NCBI RefSeq assembly: GCF_901709675.1
Contig: NC_051092.1
Coordinates: 6,452,491-6,516,490, forward strand
DNA: 64,000 nucleotides
Source: Syngnathus acus
Lineage: Eukaryota; Chordata; Actinopteri; Syngnathiformes; Syngnathidae
Reading direction: 5' to 3'
Below, in pieces: positions 44,515 through 55,200 of this stretch; within the stretch, counting starts at the first letter, position 1; each line of letters starts with the position of its first letter. The notes beneath the pieces are model-generated. The model was not told the origin of the DNA and searched no databases. It worked only from the letters and a program-made list of their open reading frames with translations. A program made the translations under genes and the position numbers.

Positions 44515-44724
44515 GTAAGTAATCAGTAGTAGAGCGGTCGTCTCCCAACCTAGACGTTGGGGGTTCGATCCCAAGCCAACGTGACCGTGTTGAAGTGTCC
44601 TTGAGAAAGACACTCAACCCCTAGTTGCTCCTGAGGAAATGTCACCAGTAGGTGAATGAGGTGTGCAGCGCTTTGAGTACCTAAGGTAGAAAAGCGCTAT
44701 ACAAGTCATCCATTTTCCATTTAC
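44515..44724 (+). mobile_element. tRNA-derived SINE
   Basis: The head GTAGTAGAGCGGTCGTCTCC and the B box GGGGGTTCGATCCC are tRNA-like. Body includes GTGTCCTTGAGAAAGACACT. The 3' end AAAAGCGCTATACAAGTCAT then CCATTTACC matches the tail of the SINE at 35409. Confidence 0.8.
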
Positions 44725-45314
44725 TCTTGAGGTCTGCAAAATACAGATTCTAAAAACTTACATAACAGCATATCTTACTTTTTTAATCAATTTAGCTTTT
44801 CTTCTAGACAAGAAACTTGTTTAATGTTATGCACAATATGAATTTAAAAAATGTTGATTCTATTAAAAAAAATGCTCATTTGTTAAATATGTATTGTTTA
44901 CGCAACATTTTTTCAGGCCGCTGCACAAAACTGCACAAAATTTGAAAGTTGCTCCTTAAAGTGATTCACAAAATTGCTCTGTAAGTATATATATATATAT
45001 ATTTAAGACTTATAGTTTAATCCATTTACCATTTACTCTTGAGGTCTGCACAACATATATTCTAAAAATCTACAGAACAGCATATCTTACTTTTTTAATC
45101 AATTTAGCTTTGCTTCTAGACAAGAAAATACAGTATAATGTTATGCATCATATGAATTTTAAAAAATCTGAATTCTATTAAAAAAATTATCATTTTCTCA
45201 TTAAATATTAATTGTTTCTACAACAATTTTTCGAGACAGTGGGATTACGCTGAAAAAAACTGCACAAAATTTGAAAGTTGCTCCTTAAATGAAGTGATTC
45301 ACAAAATTGCTCTG
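44709..45314. repeat. Tandem duplication, about 290-bp units
   Basis: Copies 44709-44981 and 45021-45314 share CCATTTACTCTTGAGGTCTG, ACAGCATATCTTACTTTTTT, AATCAATTTAGCTTT and AAATTTGAAAGTTGCTCCTT in order. Copy 2 runs straight into the MITE at 45323. Copy 1 overlaps the tail of the upstream SINE, so the unit carries the SINE end. Confidence 0.9.
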
Positions 45315-45322
45315 CAAACATG

Positions 45323-45496
45323 TACCGTAATTTTCGGACTATAAGTCGCACCGGAGTATAAGTCGCACCAGCCATAAAATGCCCAAAAAAGTGAAAAAAA
45401 AACATATATATGTATATAAGTCGCTCCTGAGTATAAGTCGCCCCCCCACCCAAACTATGAAAAAAAACCGCGACTTATAGTCCGAAAATTACGGTA
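45323..45496. mobile_element. Short palindromic MITE, complete copy
   Basis: TA flanks. The left end CCGTAATTTTCGGACTATAA and the right end TTATAGTCCGAAAATTACGG are perfect reverse complements, and subterminal AAGTCGC motifs follow. At 174 bp it is the undisturbed form of the outer element at 27870. Confidence 0.95.
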
Positions 45497-46639
45497 TTTA
45501 AGACTCCATAATTTCAATGTTATTTTAGCAAATGTTTTGACACTCGTCATTTGTACACTATTAAAAACTACAACTACAATTACACAAACCCTATCGAAAA
45601 GGGTGAGCCAACATGGTGCTCTAAGAGGAAAGAGGAACGAGTGCACTGTAATAGAAGATGAGGGAAGCCTGTTGTAATGTAGCGGGTCAGTTGCGCACCG
45701 AGTAGAACTGCAGAGCAAGCAGGATACAAGGAAACGGCACACCATAAGGCTGTATATGACAAATTGAACCAGAATAAACTTCAGATTCTCAACGACAAAT
45801 CATTACAATAAAAATACTCAGCATACACATAGTCAATTGGCTCTTCATACTAGAAATCTGGAGGGTCTTAATTAAAAACTATTTGACATTAGTCTTTTTG
45901 CAACTATGCAGTGCTAAAATTAAAATGACTTGCTGACCAATCACAGCAGCAGCAACACTGGAACACGGCACAAGTGCGTCATCAAGGCAAATAGCAAGGC
46001 CCGGCCGGAACTGGAATTGAAGACATCAATTCTAGCCATGAAGTTTTTTGTAACATATCTACGTTAAATGCATTCAATAATTGGGTTAAGGACAAAATTC
46101 TGGTTTCTGAAACATTCGGAAGAACATACCAGCATGGACATTACGCTTTTAAATACCACGAATGAAACTGCGACAGACAGACAAATTTCCATTTGTTCCG
46201 TTCTTACGTCAATAAAGCACGTTAGATTCATTTGACTCGCCGCAGAAATAAAGCAGTAGGTTTCTTCCCTGTTCTAAACGCAAACCCACATTTTCCATCA
46301 TTATTGACTGCCTTTTTAGCCTTAATAGTGCAGTTAGCCACCAAGCACTCTCAAGGCAGTTCTACTTGTTGACAGGTCTGTTATGAAAGTGTCATTGACT
46401 CATTGGTGAGTCGCTCGCTACATACACCTAAATCTCGATCTTACGCGGACTTTGGTAATCACGTTAACCCCGAAAGCGCAAAGTCGTTACTACTTTTGCC
46501 AGCTTGTGGATTTAACATTAGCGTCACTCACGCGTGTGACATGGTCATGTCAGCCAAAGATTATTGTAAGAGAGAATCCGGTCAGAATAAAATATTTGTC
46601 ATCTTGCCTTATGAATATGTATTTTTTTTCCTTCTTTCA

Positions 46640-46705
46640 TTTGTGCGGCCCAGTCCAAGGTGGCTCGCTGCCCGGTATCCGCTGGTTGGGGACCACTGGT
46701 GTGTA
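46640..46705 (+). mobile_element. hAT-type MITE fragment
   Basis: TTTGTGCGGCCCAG ... GGTTGGGGACCACTG resembles one end of widespread 'gcggcccggtacc' hAT non-autonomous elements. Only one end is visible. Confidence 0.45.
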
Positions 46706-47129
46706 TCCATGCCGAGATATTCACAATAGAAAATGGGTAATCCAGCAAGTGCTCTTATTTGAAATTTAAAAGGCCCGAATAAGGGCATCTTGAGGTTTTT
46801 GCATGCGTTTACGTGGACTTCAAAAACTCGAATACTGCCAATACTTGGGTTTTAAAAGGGTTATTTACTGCAGGTAAACACAATCACTGCTTGAATTGAA
46901 ATGCCTGCGGGGAGCCAGTGGCTTTCCCAACGACTAAAAGAGTCACACACAGGCTCAGACAGGTAGATTGGGTGTGCTTCAAAAAACACCTGACTAAACA
47001 ACAGACTTTGTCTTTTTGAATAGTTTTAATGTTTTCTCACATAGGGACAAAACTATAGGAGCTCTGCTGAATATATAAAGTCAGATTTTTGTGATGAACG
47101 AAATGGGACCACGATAAATCATTTCAAAC

Positions 47130-47365
47130 TGTTTTCCATCCGAAGCCCTGTGAGACGTTTCTGTGAGGAAGGACTATATAAATAGATTTGACTTGACTTT
47201 TGCCGATGGCCTCTTGGTAGCCCTCCAAACCATTTTTTTCCCTAATAGTTTTCATTTTAAAGGCGTAACTAGCCAGTCTTGCTCTTGGTAATGTCACTGA
47301 GGTGCCATATTTTCTCAACCTGATGATGACTGTCTTCACTGTGTTGCATTCTATATTCAATGCCT
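47130..47365 (-). pseudogene. Tc1-like transposase fragment (helix-turn-helix part)
   Basis: The minus-strand reading NTVKTVIIRLRKYGTSVTLP then RA matches the N-terminal helix-turn-helix region of Tc1 transposases, where VKTVI..W.K.G.....LPRAG is typical. The rest of the transposase is absent. An L2-like 3' tail (GACTATATAAATAGATTTGA) lies at 47165-47195 on the plus strand, so the locus is a composite of repeat fragments. Confidence 0.65.
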
Positions 47366-49192
47366 TGAAAATCTTTCCAATGACAATGTGATACCATGAT
47401 GCTGTGGTGTGATGCTGATTGCCAAACCCGGACCCTAAGTCATGCTTTGTGCTTTAATGTGCAACTTCAAAAATGTCAGGGAAAGCATATTATATATTTG
47501 GTCGCCATTTTTTATGATATGAAATAAATGTACTCCATTACCGTATAACTAAGATTGAACAGTTGCAAGATCTGAAAACAGAAAATGATGAGCACTTACG
47601 TGTCCCCATGCTTAACCGGTTAGGAGAAAAGCCAGCTCTAATTCTATTCATTTCTACTATGCTAGCTTTATGTTTAAAGATTGATGGCGCTGACTCATTG
47701 GAAGCTGCACACACCTCTCACTGTCTCAACTGCAACTGCATAAACAAGTTGCCACATAAACTAAGGCTGATAAGTCCAAGCCGTATGTTTCTAAGTGACA
47801 ATGTTGGACACTGACCCAGTTTTATTTTTTGGGTAATTAGAGAAAGCATTGATTTTGCAGGACACGTTAATTGAGCCTCAAACCCCGTACGTTCACGCGC
47901 TTGGTCATCCTACACGTAAGTGTAGACGAGTTCGGCTCTTCTTACTACAGTCTTAGTAAAGCAACAGTAATCAGTGCAATTTTGCCTTTCTGGAAGGTAA
48001 GCTGTGGAGAATAAACGTGACATGCAAAAAAAAAAAAATACTCAATTGGTTTCAGAGAGCATAAAGAGTTGGATGTACAGTGGTACCTTCACTAACAAGT
48101 TTGATCTATTAGAGGCTTTATGGTGCATGGATTGAACAATCATTAATGGTTTCAGATGTCTGATGCTGCTCTCAGAGTAAAAATTTGTCTGAAGAACAAA
48201 TGATTTGACCAATTTCATGGAACAGATCCTTTCACTTTACACGGGAAGCGACACACGAGTGACGAATAAAAGACAGTGCTTCCAAGGTGGCAACGACTTA
48301 TTTTTAACTCCATCCACCTTCTACACCCACAGCTGCAGGTCTGGAAAAGTATTAATAGCGACCTGATGCAACAGACTAAGCAAGCAGTAATGCAAAGAAG
48401 CCATGTGGCTTCAAAGGATCAACTATTTCACCTTGTGTGTCCTTGCCATACGGCCATGTCTACCATAACTTTGAGGACCACTTGCTTATTCCCTCATTCA
48501 CACATGCACACGCGCACAAACATATCCCTTGTCTGCTAAAGAGGTAGCCCGATCCCCCGCAGCTTGGGTGACCAGATCCACTCCTGAAATGGAGAGCCAC
48601 GTATCACAGCGAGTACTTGTGGAAATGAACACATGTCAAAGAATACCAGCTGCACACGCAGTTTGTTCGTGATCAATTTCGGACACGGTAACCATATGGA
48701 AAGGATGGTGTTTGTGTGTTTGAAGGGGGGAGGACGGCAACAGTCTGCACACCTGTTGAGACTCAGACGCGTGAAATAATAAAGTGAAATACTGTTCTTA
48801 AATGATTTGAAAGCAGATTGAACCCTTTCGTACCTATGTACAGTATGCACTGTACTTTGAGTTACGTGAGCAGCTCGTGTTGCATAATACAAAGCTATTC
48901 TTTACAGTTCATTCCAAAGTTAGTTCGCGATCATTTTTGCAACAACAAAGTTTTTTTTCTTTTCAGCTCGAACTACCCAAATAAATAAACATTAAAGTGA
49001 AAATCTTTAGCCGTATTTAGATGACGGCAAGCGGTTCGTGTCAAAGCTAGCCTGCTACCACAAACACAACGAACTTGGCTAAGCTTATTTGTTAGCAAAC
49101 AAGCCAGCAATGGACGAAGTCATTTCGGTGCACAAGTCAAAACATAAAATATCATGAATACGATACAGTTGTATTCACAGTAAATGACTTAC

Positions 49193-49330
49193 CTTCAGTA
49201 AGACCCGTATACCGAATAAGTCATCGCGTAAAAGAGGCTCGCAGCGAGAAGCAACGCCACCGTCAAACCCTGCATCGGTGTTGCTGCTGCTACTACTGCC
49301 ATCTTGTTCGACGTCGAGAACCGCTCACTG
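49193..49330 (-). other. hipk3: hipk3 non-coding exon 1 (5' UTR)
   Basis: A CpG-rich block on the minus strand ends in a consensus donor (CTGAAG|GTAAGTC), which pairs naturally with the acceptor 2 nt before the hipk3 ATG. The 5' limit is not defined. It contains the upstream ORF listed separately. Confidence 0.65.
49195..49302 (-). CDS. Upstream ORF in hipk3 exon 1, 35 codons
   Basis: ATG at 49302 in a strong Kozak context (AAGATGG), stop TGA at 49197-49195, just before the exon donor. The peptide is hydrophobic: it starts MAVVAAATP and has a core LTVALLLAASLFYAM, so it looks like a signal or membrane segment. If exon 1 joins exon 2 as predicted, its stop lies 4 nt before the hipk3 AUG. Translation is not shown, and I do not recognise the peptide. 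Confidence 0.45.
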   Translation of the reverse strand: MAVVAAATPMQGLTVALLLAASLFYAMTYSVYGSY

Positions 49331-49620
49331 ACTTTTTGCACATTTGAAGCTCCAAATAAAAACTAATAACTAGTAGTTACCAGGGCCGGCCATGACCCGT
49401 GATTTCTAGATACGTCCCGCGTTTCGTCGAATGTTGCTTTTAGGTCTGCTCAGGGGGAAAAATCGGCCTTTCTAAACTTCTGCATAATAATACGCCTTGT
49501 GGCTGACACACACGTAGGGGCTGCTGCTTCTGCTAGCTGTTGCTTCCTCGCATGTGTGGAATGTCGGGTAAGGGGGAGGAGAAGTGTCGAAGTGAAATGT
49601 CAACCAGTGACAACTGAGCT
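49200..49620. promoter_or_regulatory. hipk3: CpG-rich hipk3 promoter region
   Basis: GC-rich with many CpG, covering exon 1 and about 300 bp upstream on the minus strand. No TATA box is evident, as expected for a housekeeping-type promoter. Confidence 0.6.
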
Positions 49621-49867
49621 AATTTGGTAATTCAACATTGAAACATCATTTATTCTCAATCGATCCCAAGCGTCATGTGTTAATTCTAAGAGGGAAGCAG
49701 TCACGCAACAAACACATTATTCAAAGTATCAAAAAAAATCTACAATAAATAAAAGTAAATAAAAATAACTTAAGCTCTATAGGGATCTATGGGAGAAGTA
49801 TGCACACTCCACTTTGGTAGAAGTAGTGATGTCTGATTTAAAAACAAAAGCCCAAAGTAGTAAATCA

Positions 49868-50121
49868 AGTTGTGCGCTTATGAGTACAAATTTAAAGGAG
49901 TCAAGTTAAAATCCAATAGATTACCAATTGGAAGTGGTGCTCCGCAGGGGTTGGGTCCAAAACTATTTCTTATTTATAGTAAAGATACAATAAACACAGC
50001 GGAAATGTTAAAAGTTACACTGTTTGCTGATGACACAATTATTATTTGCGCAAACGTAGATTATGACAAACTAATGAGAACAGTAAAAAGAGCTCGTAAA
50101 ACTTTGCGATTGTTTTCTTAA
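49868..50121 (+). pseudogene. Reverse transcriptase fragment of a non-LTR retrotransposon
   Basis: The plus-strand frame contains GSGAPQGLGPKLFLIY and VTLFADDTIII, the GVPQG.LGPLLFLIY and FADD (YADD-type) catalytic blocks of LINE reverse transcriptases. Only about 80 codons remain, lacking the usual SV before LGP, and the frame closes at 50121. An old 5'- and 3'-truncated copy, 250 bp upstream of the hipk3 CpG promoter. Confidence 0.85.
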
Positions 50122-50206
50122 TGTCATTAAAACTAATTATTTGGTAATTAATAAGGAGCAAAGAAATGTTTGCCCATAAATTGATTTAATTTATACAATA
50201 CAATAG

Positions 50207-50279
50207 AAAAGATAGATGTGAGTAATGTTTTCCATCTTTCCACATCTATCTTTCCACTTAAGACCAGCTTAAGTGGAAA
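50207..50279. repeat. Overlapping inverted repeats
   Basis: AAAGATAGATGTG at about 50209-50221 pairs with CACATCTATCTTT at 50241-50253. TTTCCACTTAAG at 50251-50262 pairs with CTTAAGTGGAAA at 50268-50279 (5-nt loop). Confidence 0.85.
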
Positions 50280-50954
50280 AAAAGATTGTAACTCCAAACT
50301 TTGCAAAATAGTAGGTTTAACATACCGCACAATTCTGAAGAAAAAGTTCAATTAAATTTAAATACATGGCTCATATTGGTTCACCACACAAATTCTGTGT
50401 ATATTTCTGCTGCCTAATGGACTGAGATAAAATAATTGGATTGATGTCAGCAATGTCTTAAAGAAAACCAAAATATAAAAACACACACCCTCAAGCATGA
50501 TTCATTCGGGTTTCCTGAAATCCATGAGGCAAGAGAAGGCAGCTTTATTTATAATGCGCATTTCATACACAGTGCAATACATGCTTCAGATAATACAAGT
50601 ACAACATTTAAAAGCACTGACTTTATTAAAATTACTAAAAGAATGTACAGTGCGAGAACAAGAGTTATAAAAAAAAAATATTTTTGAAATGCTTTAAGGT
50701 GAAGTCAAATTTAAAAAAATCTTTTCGATAACATGTTCTATGTGGCCTAACTAGTCTAAACATGGGTATACTGATTTAATACTAGGTTTGAGAAATTGGG
50801 ATTAAGCAGTAAATTAAAAACGTATCCATCTCTTATCCATTTTGCCACTTGCTGTTGACTGAAAATGACAACAGTTGGCCAGAGCTCAGCTTGCCAACAT
50901 CAGGACCACACTCATAATACAGGTGCAATATAATCATAATGTCATGTTTAGACT

Positions 50955-51160
50955 AACGCCGCACGGTGACGCACTGGTTAGCATGTCCGCCTCACAGTTC
51001 AGAGGGTGTGGGTTCGATTCTACCTCCGGCCCTCCCTGTGTGGAGTTTGCATGTTCTCCCTCTGCCCGCGGGTGTTTTCGCCGGATCGTCCAGTTTCCTC
51101 CCACATCCCAAAAACATGCATGGTAGGCTGATTGAGCACTCCAAATTGCCGATGGTTTTT
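50955..51160 (+). mobile_element. SINE-like teleost dispersed repeat, 5' part
   Basis: Head GCCGCACGGTGACGCACTGG then TTAGCATGTCCGCCTCACAG, B-box-like GGGTTCGATTC, then TGGAGTTTGCATGTTCTCCC and CAGTTTCCTCCCACATCCCA. The 3' end (CCAGCTGGGATAGGCTCC part) is missing. Confidence 0.8.
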
Positions 51161-51986
51161 CTGCTGGTTTCTGAATGAGCTGCAGCTGTTTGATGCTCTT
51201 TTGAGGGAGTCACAATAATGACCAACACAGTGCTGATCAGCAGAACAAAGATATGTAGTATAATAAATTTCATTGTCATTGATGTAAAATGTCACTTCTC
51301 TGGACAAGTCAATGGACTTCATTAGACGCCTGATACTTTCCTCTGGTATCAACACACACTGGTGCTTTTGTATTTCGAAAGCCAATCGTCTATACTAAAG
51401 CTTTCTTTCGCAAGTATCTACAGTGTGGTAGGAGAAAGTTAGCAGCAACACGCACAGTTGAGTAGTAATTTTCTTCAGACTTACCACGACTAAAAGCACA
51501 ACTACTTTTTAGTTCATATCTCTTGGACCAAACTATAAGAACTAAACCACAGCACTATAGAAAAACTCATTGAGTGGAAGTTCTCATCTATCCAATTTAT
51601 CCAGTATTGGTTAATTCTGTGGTATAGCTGGTGCACCAAATTTGTGAGTTTGCTTTTACATTTTTAAATGAATCTGCAAAATCACTGCGGCTCCGGTGAC
51701 TCATTTGTGACGATCATGTGTTCTTTAAACCTCCCAAGACTCAAGAACTGGTCCAAAAATAACTCATTGGACTTGACAGAGTTGATCTACATATAAGCTG
51801 GGCATAGGATGGAGCAGAATTTTTTTTTTCTTTTTCAAAGTAGCGCTTGTGTGTTTTAAATGCGGCATTTTCCTCTGAGCAATAAATGTATTGCTACCAG
51901 CCAGCACTGCTCATCATCATCCTCAGCTCCGTTTGTAGAACTTAAGTGTTCCCTTGAGTATCTACGTCACGCCACTGTCAAAGTGT

Positions 51987-52210
51987 TTATGTCTCTGTGC
52001 TGGCACAACCTTCTGATGAGAAGCACTTTTGGAGAATCTTTTGGTAGAACGGGGAGAAGACAAGCTTGTTGAAATTGACGAGACAACTTAAGCGAACAGA
52101 GAGTTCTTTTAGCTCCTTGGAGATGGGTGCAAGACCTCCAGGTATAGGAAGAGGGGTCTTGTGTTGACTGCACTCCAGAGTAGCCAACAGGTAGCTCTGA
52201 ACCCGAGAGT
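51987..52210 (-). CDS. tcp11l1: tcp11l1 terminal coding exon, residues 412-485
   Basis: [20 protein letters not shown] ... [20 protein letters not shown] ... FSPFYQKIL, stop TAA at 51989-51987. Acceptor TTTCAG|AC. Confidence 0.95.
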
Positions 52211-55200
52211 CTGAAAGAAATGGCAAGAAAAGACAAAAGAGGAGGGTCAATCCAATCTCGGCCAACAACAAAATTATCGTCCACATCGCTTACCCATCAA
52301 CTGACGGACTGTGTTTTCTGGGTGGGTGGTGGCTGAGATTTGCCCCATCAGAGTGTTTTTTTGGTCGGTAGATAATGTAGTGTAGCCATGCTTGGTTAAA
52401 CATTGATTTAGCTCCATGCACAGTTTCTCCCCAGTGGTCACAAGGGTCTCTTGAAGATTGAAAGACCTTGAAAAAGGAAATATATTTGGATGAAGAAACA
52501 CAACATGGATATTGCTAAAAGGACACACTTCAAACTTGTTTATGCAGCAAAATGTCTTAATTTGTTCATGCTGAAATTATGGAACACAGAGTGACCGGCC
52601 CAACAGTACCTACACACTTGAATGCATCACATATTGTCTGATCATATTGCTCACTTTTGATTGGCAAGCTTCACACAGAAAGCAATTGTTCATTTGTATA
52701 TCATTGTGGCTATAGTTTGCATCGCATGGCAGCACTACAAATTACAACTACATGCATACTGTTAAATTAACGCATTCCAAAATTCCTACAGTAATTCCTC
52801 TTTTATTAATAGATTATTATTACACTTTAACAAAACTGTTTGGAGGTATTTGTACTTACAGTGTGTGCATGTCAGCAAGCATGGCGTGAACAGTGTTTTT
52901 AAGCATCTCCATGAGACCCGGAAGGCCTGAAATGGCTTCTCCCGTGGTGGTGTAAACAATGAGTAATATCGATGAAAGCAAAACCAATTTTTCAGTCATC
53001 TGCTGCATTTCCTGGAATCGAGTCTGATCCATCAACATTGTCTAGGTAGCAAGAAAAAACACACACAACTATAGCACAATACTCATTTTTTCCAGCGTCA
53101 CAGACTGGAAAAAGAAAAAAAAAAAAAATCGATCAAAAAGTTTACCTCGGGGAAGGGCTCTGAGAGGTGTTCCCATTTAAGTAGTCGCAAATATGCTTGA
53201 TTATGGACATTAGCAGGGAGGATAGCAGGAGGAGCAGAAGAGGCAGCAGTAGAAGAAACCTGTCTCATGTTCTCCAATGTGTCCTTAAGCCACTTTTCTG
53301 TGTAGTCCAAAGCATCTGAAAAAGAGAGAAATGTGTTTTCCAACTACAAATGAGTGTACTCAACACCACTTGTTGAAGAACAAAAATTGCACAAGTTATA
53401 CCCTGAAAAAGTATAAACACCAAACTAGAATGTATTTTATTGAGATTTGTTGTGATTGACTAAAACAAAATACTGATCCGTCATTTTTCACGAGAGATGC
53501 ATTCCAGAACCACCCACGAAAAACGAAACTCCGCGAAGTAGAAACGATATATATTATTTAGAAATTTAAAAACCATTGTTTTGAAATTTCCAACACGTGG
53601 TGTTTCTTGTTGGCCGCTAGAGGGAATGGATGTATTGCAAGTCAATTAGAAGAGTAGTTTTCCTTGCCAAGCTATGCAACATGTCCAATTTCAAAATTAC
53701 CAGACTACACTAACCCGGGGGACATCAGGCATAGTGAAACCAAAGTGAGTCACAGCTGCACATTAATCTCCTGTTGCTTTGTGGTCCAGTAAACAATATT
53801 AAAGCTTTTTTAAACTCTCCACAATACATTACACGACATAAACCTTTCCCATTCCATTAATACCCATTCCCACACTGTTCTGTGCATGGATTATACCTTT
53901 ACAGTAAAAGAAAAAAAAGAACAAACTGTACATAGCACATGATTTTGAAGTGGAAGGACAATTATATGGAGTTTTCAAAATGTTCCACAAATACAAATCT
54001 GTAATGTGTAGTGTACATTTTTCAGTCCCCGGTACTCTTGATAGCCCCGAATACAATTCAGTGCAATAAATTGTGATATTTCTGAATTTTGAATCACTCC
54101 AAAACCAGTGGCCGAGATTCTTTTAGATTTGAGTCAAAGACTAACAATGTTAATTTGTATATTGCTCTTACTAGGCTGTTTGTCCAAAAACTCCTGGAAC
54201 TTGTTTCTCTCATACTCTACTGACTGCTGCATCAGATGAGGCCTGATGGAGCTTACAGCAAAGTTAGCCATGTCCAACTTCATTAGGTCCAACAGAGATA
54301 ATATGGCCCTAAGAGAACAATGACAGAACAAAAAGTTAAACCGTCGTAATATTTCCAAGCTATATTGTTGTCTGGGGCCATTTAGTAGACGAGTACTTAA
54401 AAACTCATCTCTACGATGGGATCATTCATCTATCAATTTTCTTTAAAGCTTATTCAAGTTTGGTCAGGGGTGAATAGCCTGAACAATCACACAGGAAGGC
54501 CCAAGATGAGATTGAAAGCCAAGAACCTCTCCAATGTAAAGCGGACATGCTAACCACTAGTCACTGGGACTAGTCCAGCATGTTGCCCCAACAGAATCAT
54601 ACAAGAAGTCTTTAACAACACCAAAGGCATTCTCGGGGTGGAAAAGGGCTCGATGAATTCTGCTGTTGACAGTTGTTTTGCCTTGATTTCACCTCGAAAA
54701 GTTTACTTTTCTGTCACTTACTTGAGCAACGGGACAAATTCGGTGATCTCCTTCAGTTTACTGACATCGTCATCCCTACAGGGGGCACAAAGCGATCCCA
54801 TCATCTCGATAATGAAATTGGAAAGAGCACCAACGTCCAGTGCTTGTTTCTCCGCCTGCTGCTGGATTAGAGTCAGGTCAAGAACCGCTTCAATTTGGGA
54901 CCGTAAGTGACTATGGCCCGGCAGCAAGAAAGATAGCAACGTCTGTGGATAAATAATGATTAATTAACTATGGCTAAAAAAAAAAAAAAATCTGTTACAA
55001 CATTGATGAGATCAACACAAGTGGTGATGCAACAATTTTCATAGGCAAAGAAAATGTGGCTTTTTACTTAAGATGGGCCACTCTCCTCCTTTGTTGGGTT
55101 TGCTTTCATTTCTAATAATACTTTTACTTCAATACATTGTTTCTTTGGATCCAGAAATTATATTAGTGGATCCTGGGTTGCAGCAGTTCACTCATTGATT

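Larger units (their letters stand above)
50122..51986. other. Intergenic spacer between tcp11l1 and hipk3
   Basis: Contains a hairpin cluster (50207-50279), a possible L2-type fragment near 50530-50600 and a SINE-like element at 50955. No coding sequence is supported, and nothing resembling CSTF3 is seen. Confidence 0.7.

Noticed and set aside
46403-46769. Two overlapping plus-strand ORFs of over 100 codons
   Set aside because: They run across a hAT repeat fragment and show no protein family similarity.
48536-48892. 118-codon minus-strand ORF in hipk3 intron 1
   Set aside because: No domain, no plausible splice sites in phase, not similar to HIPK3.
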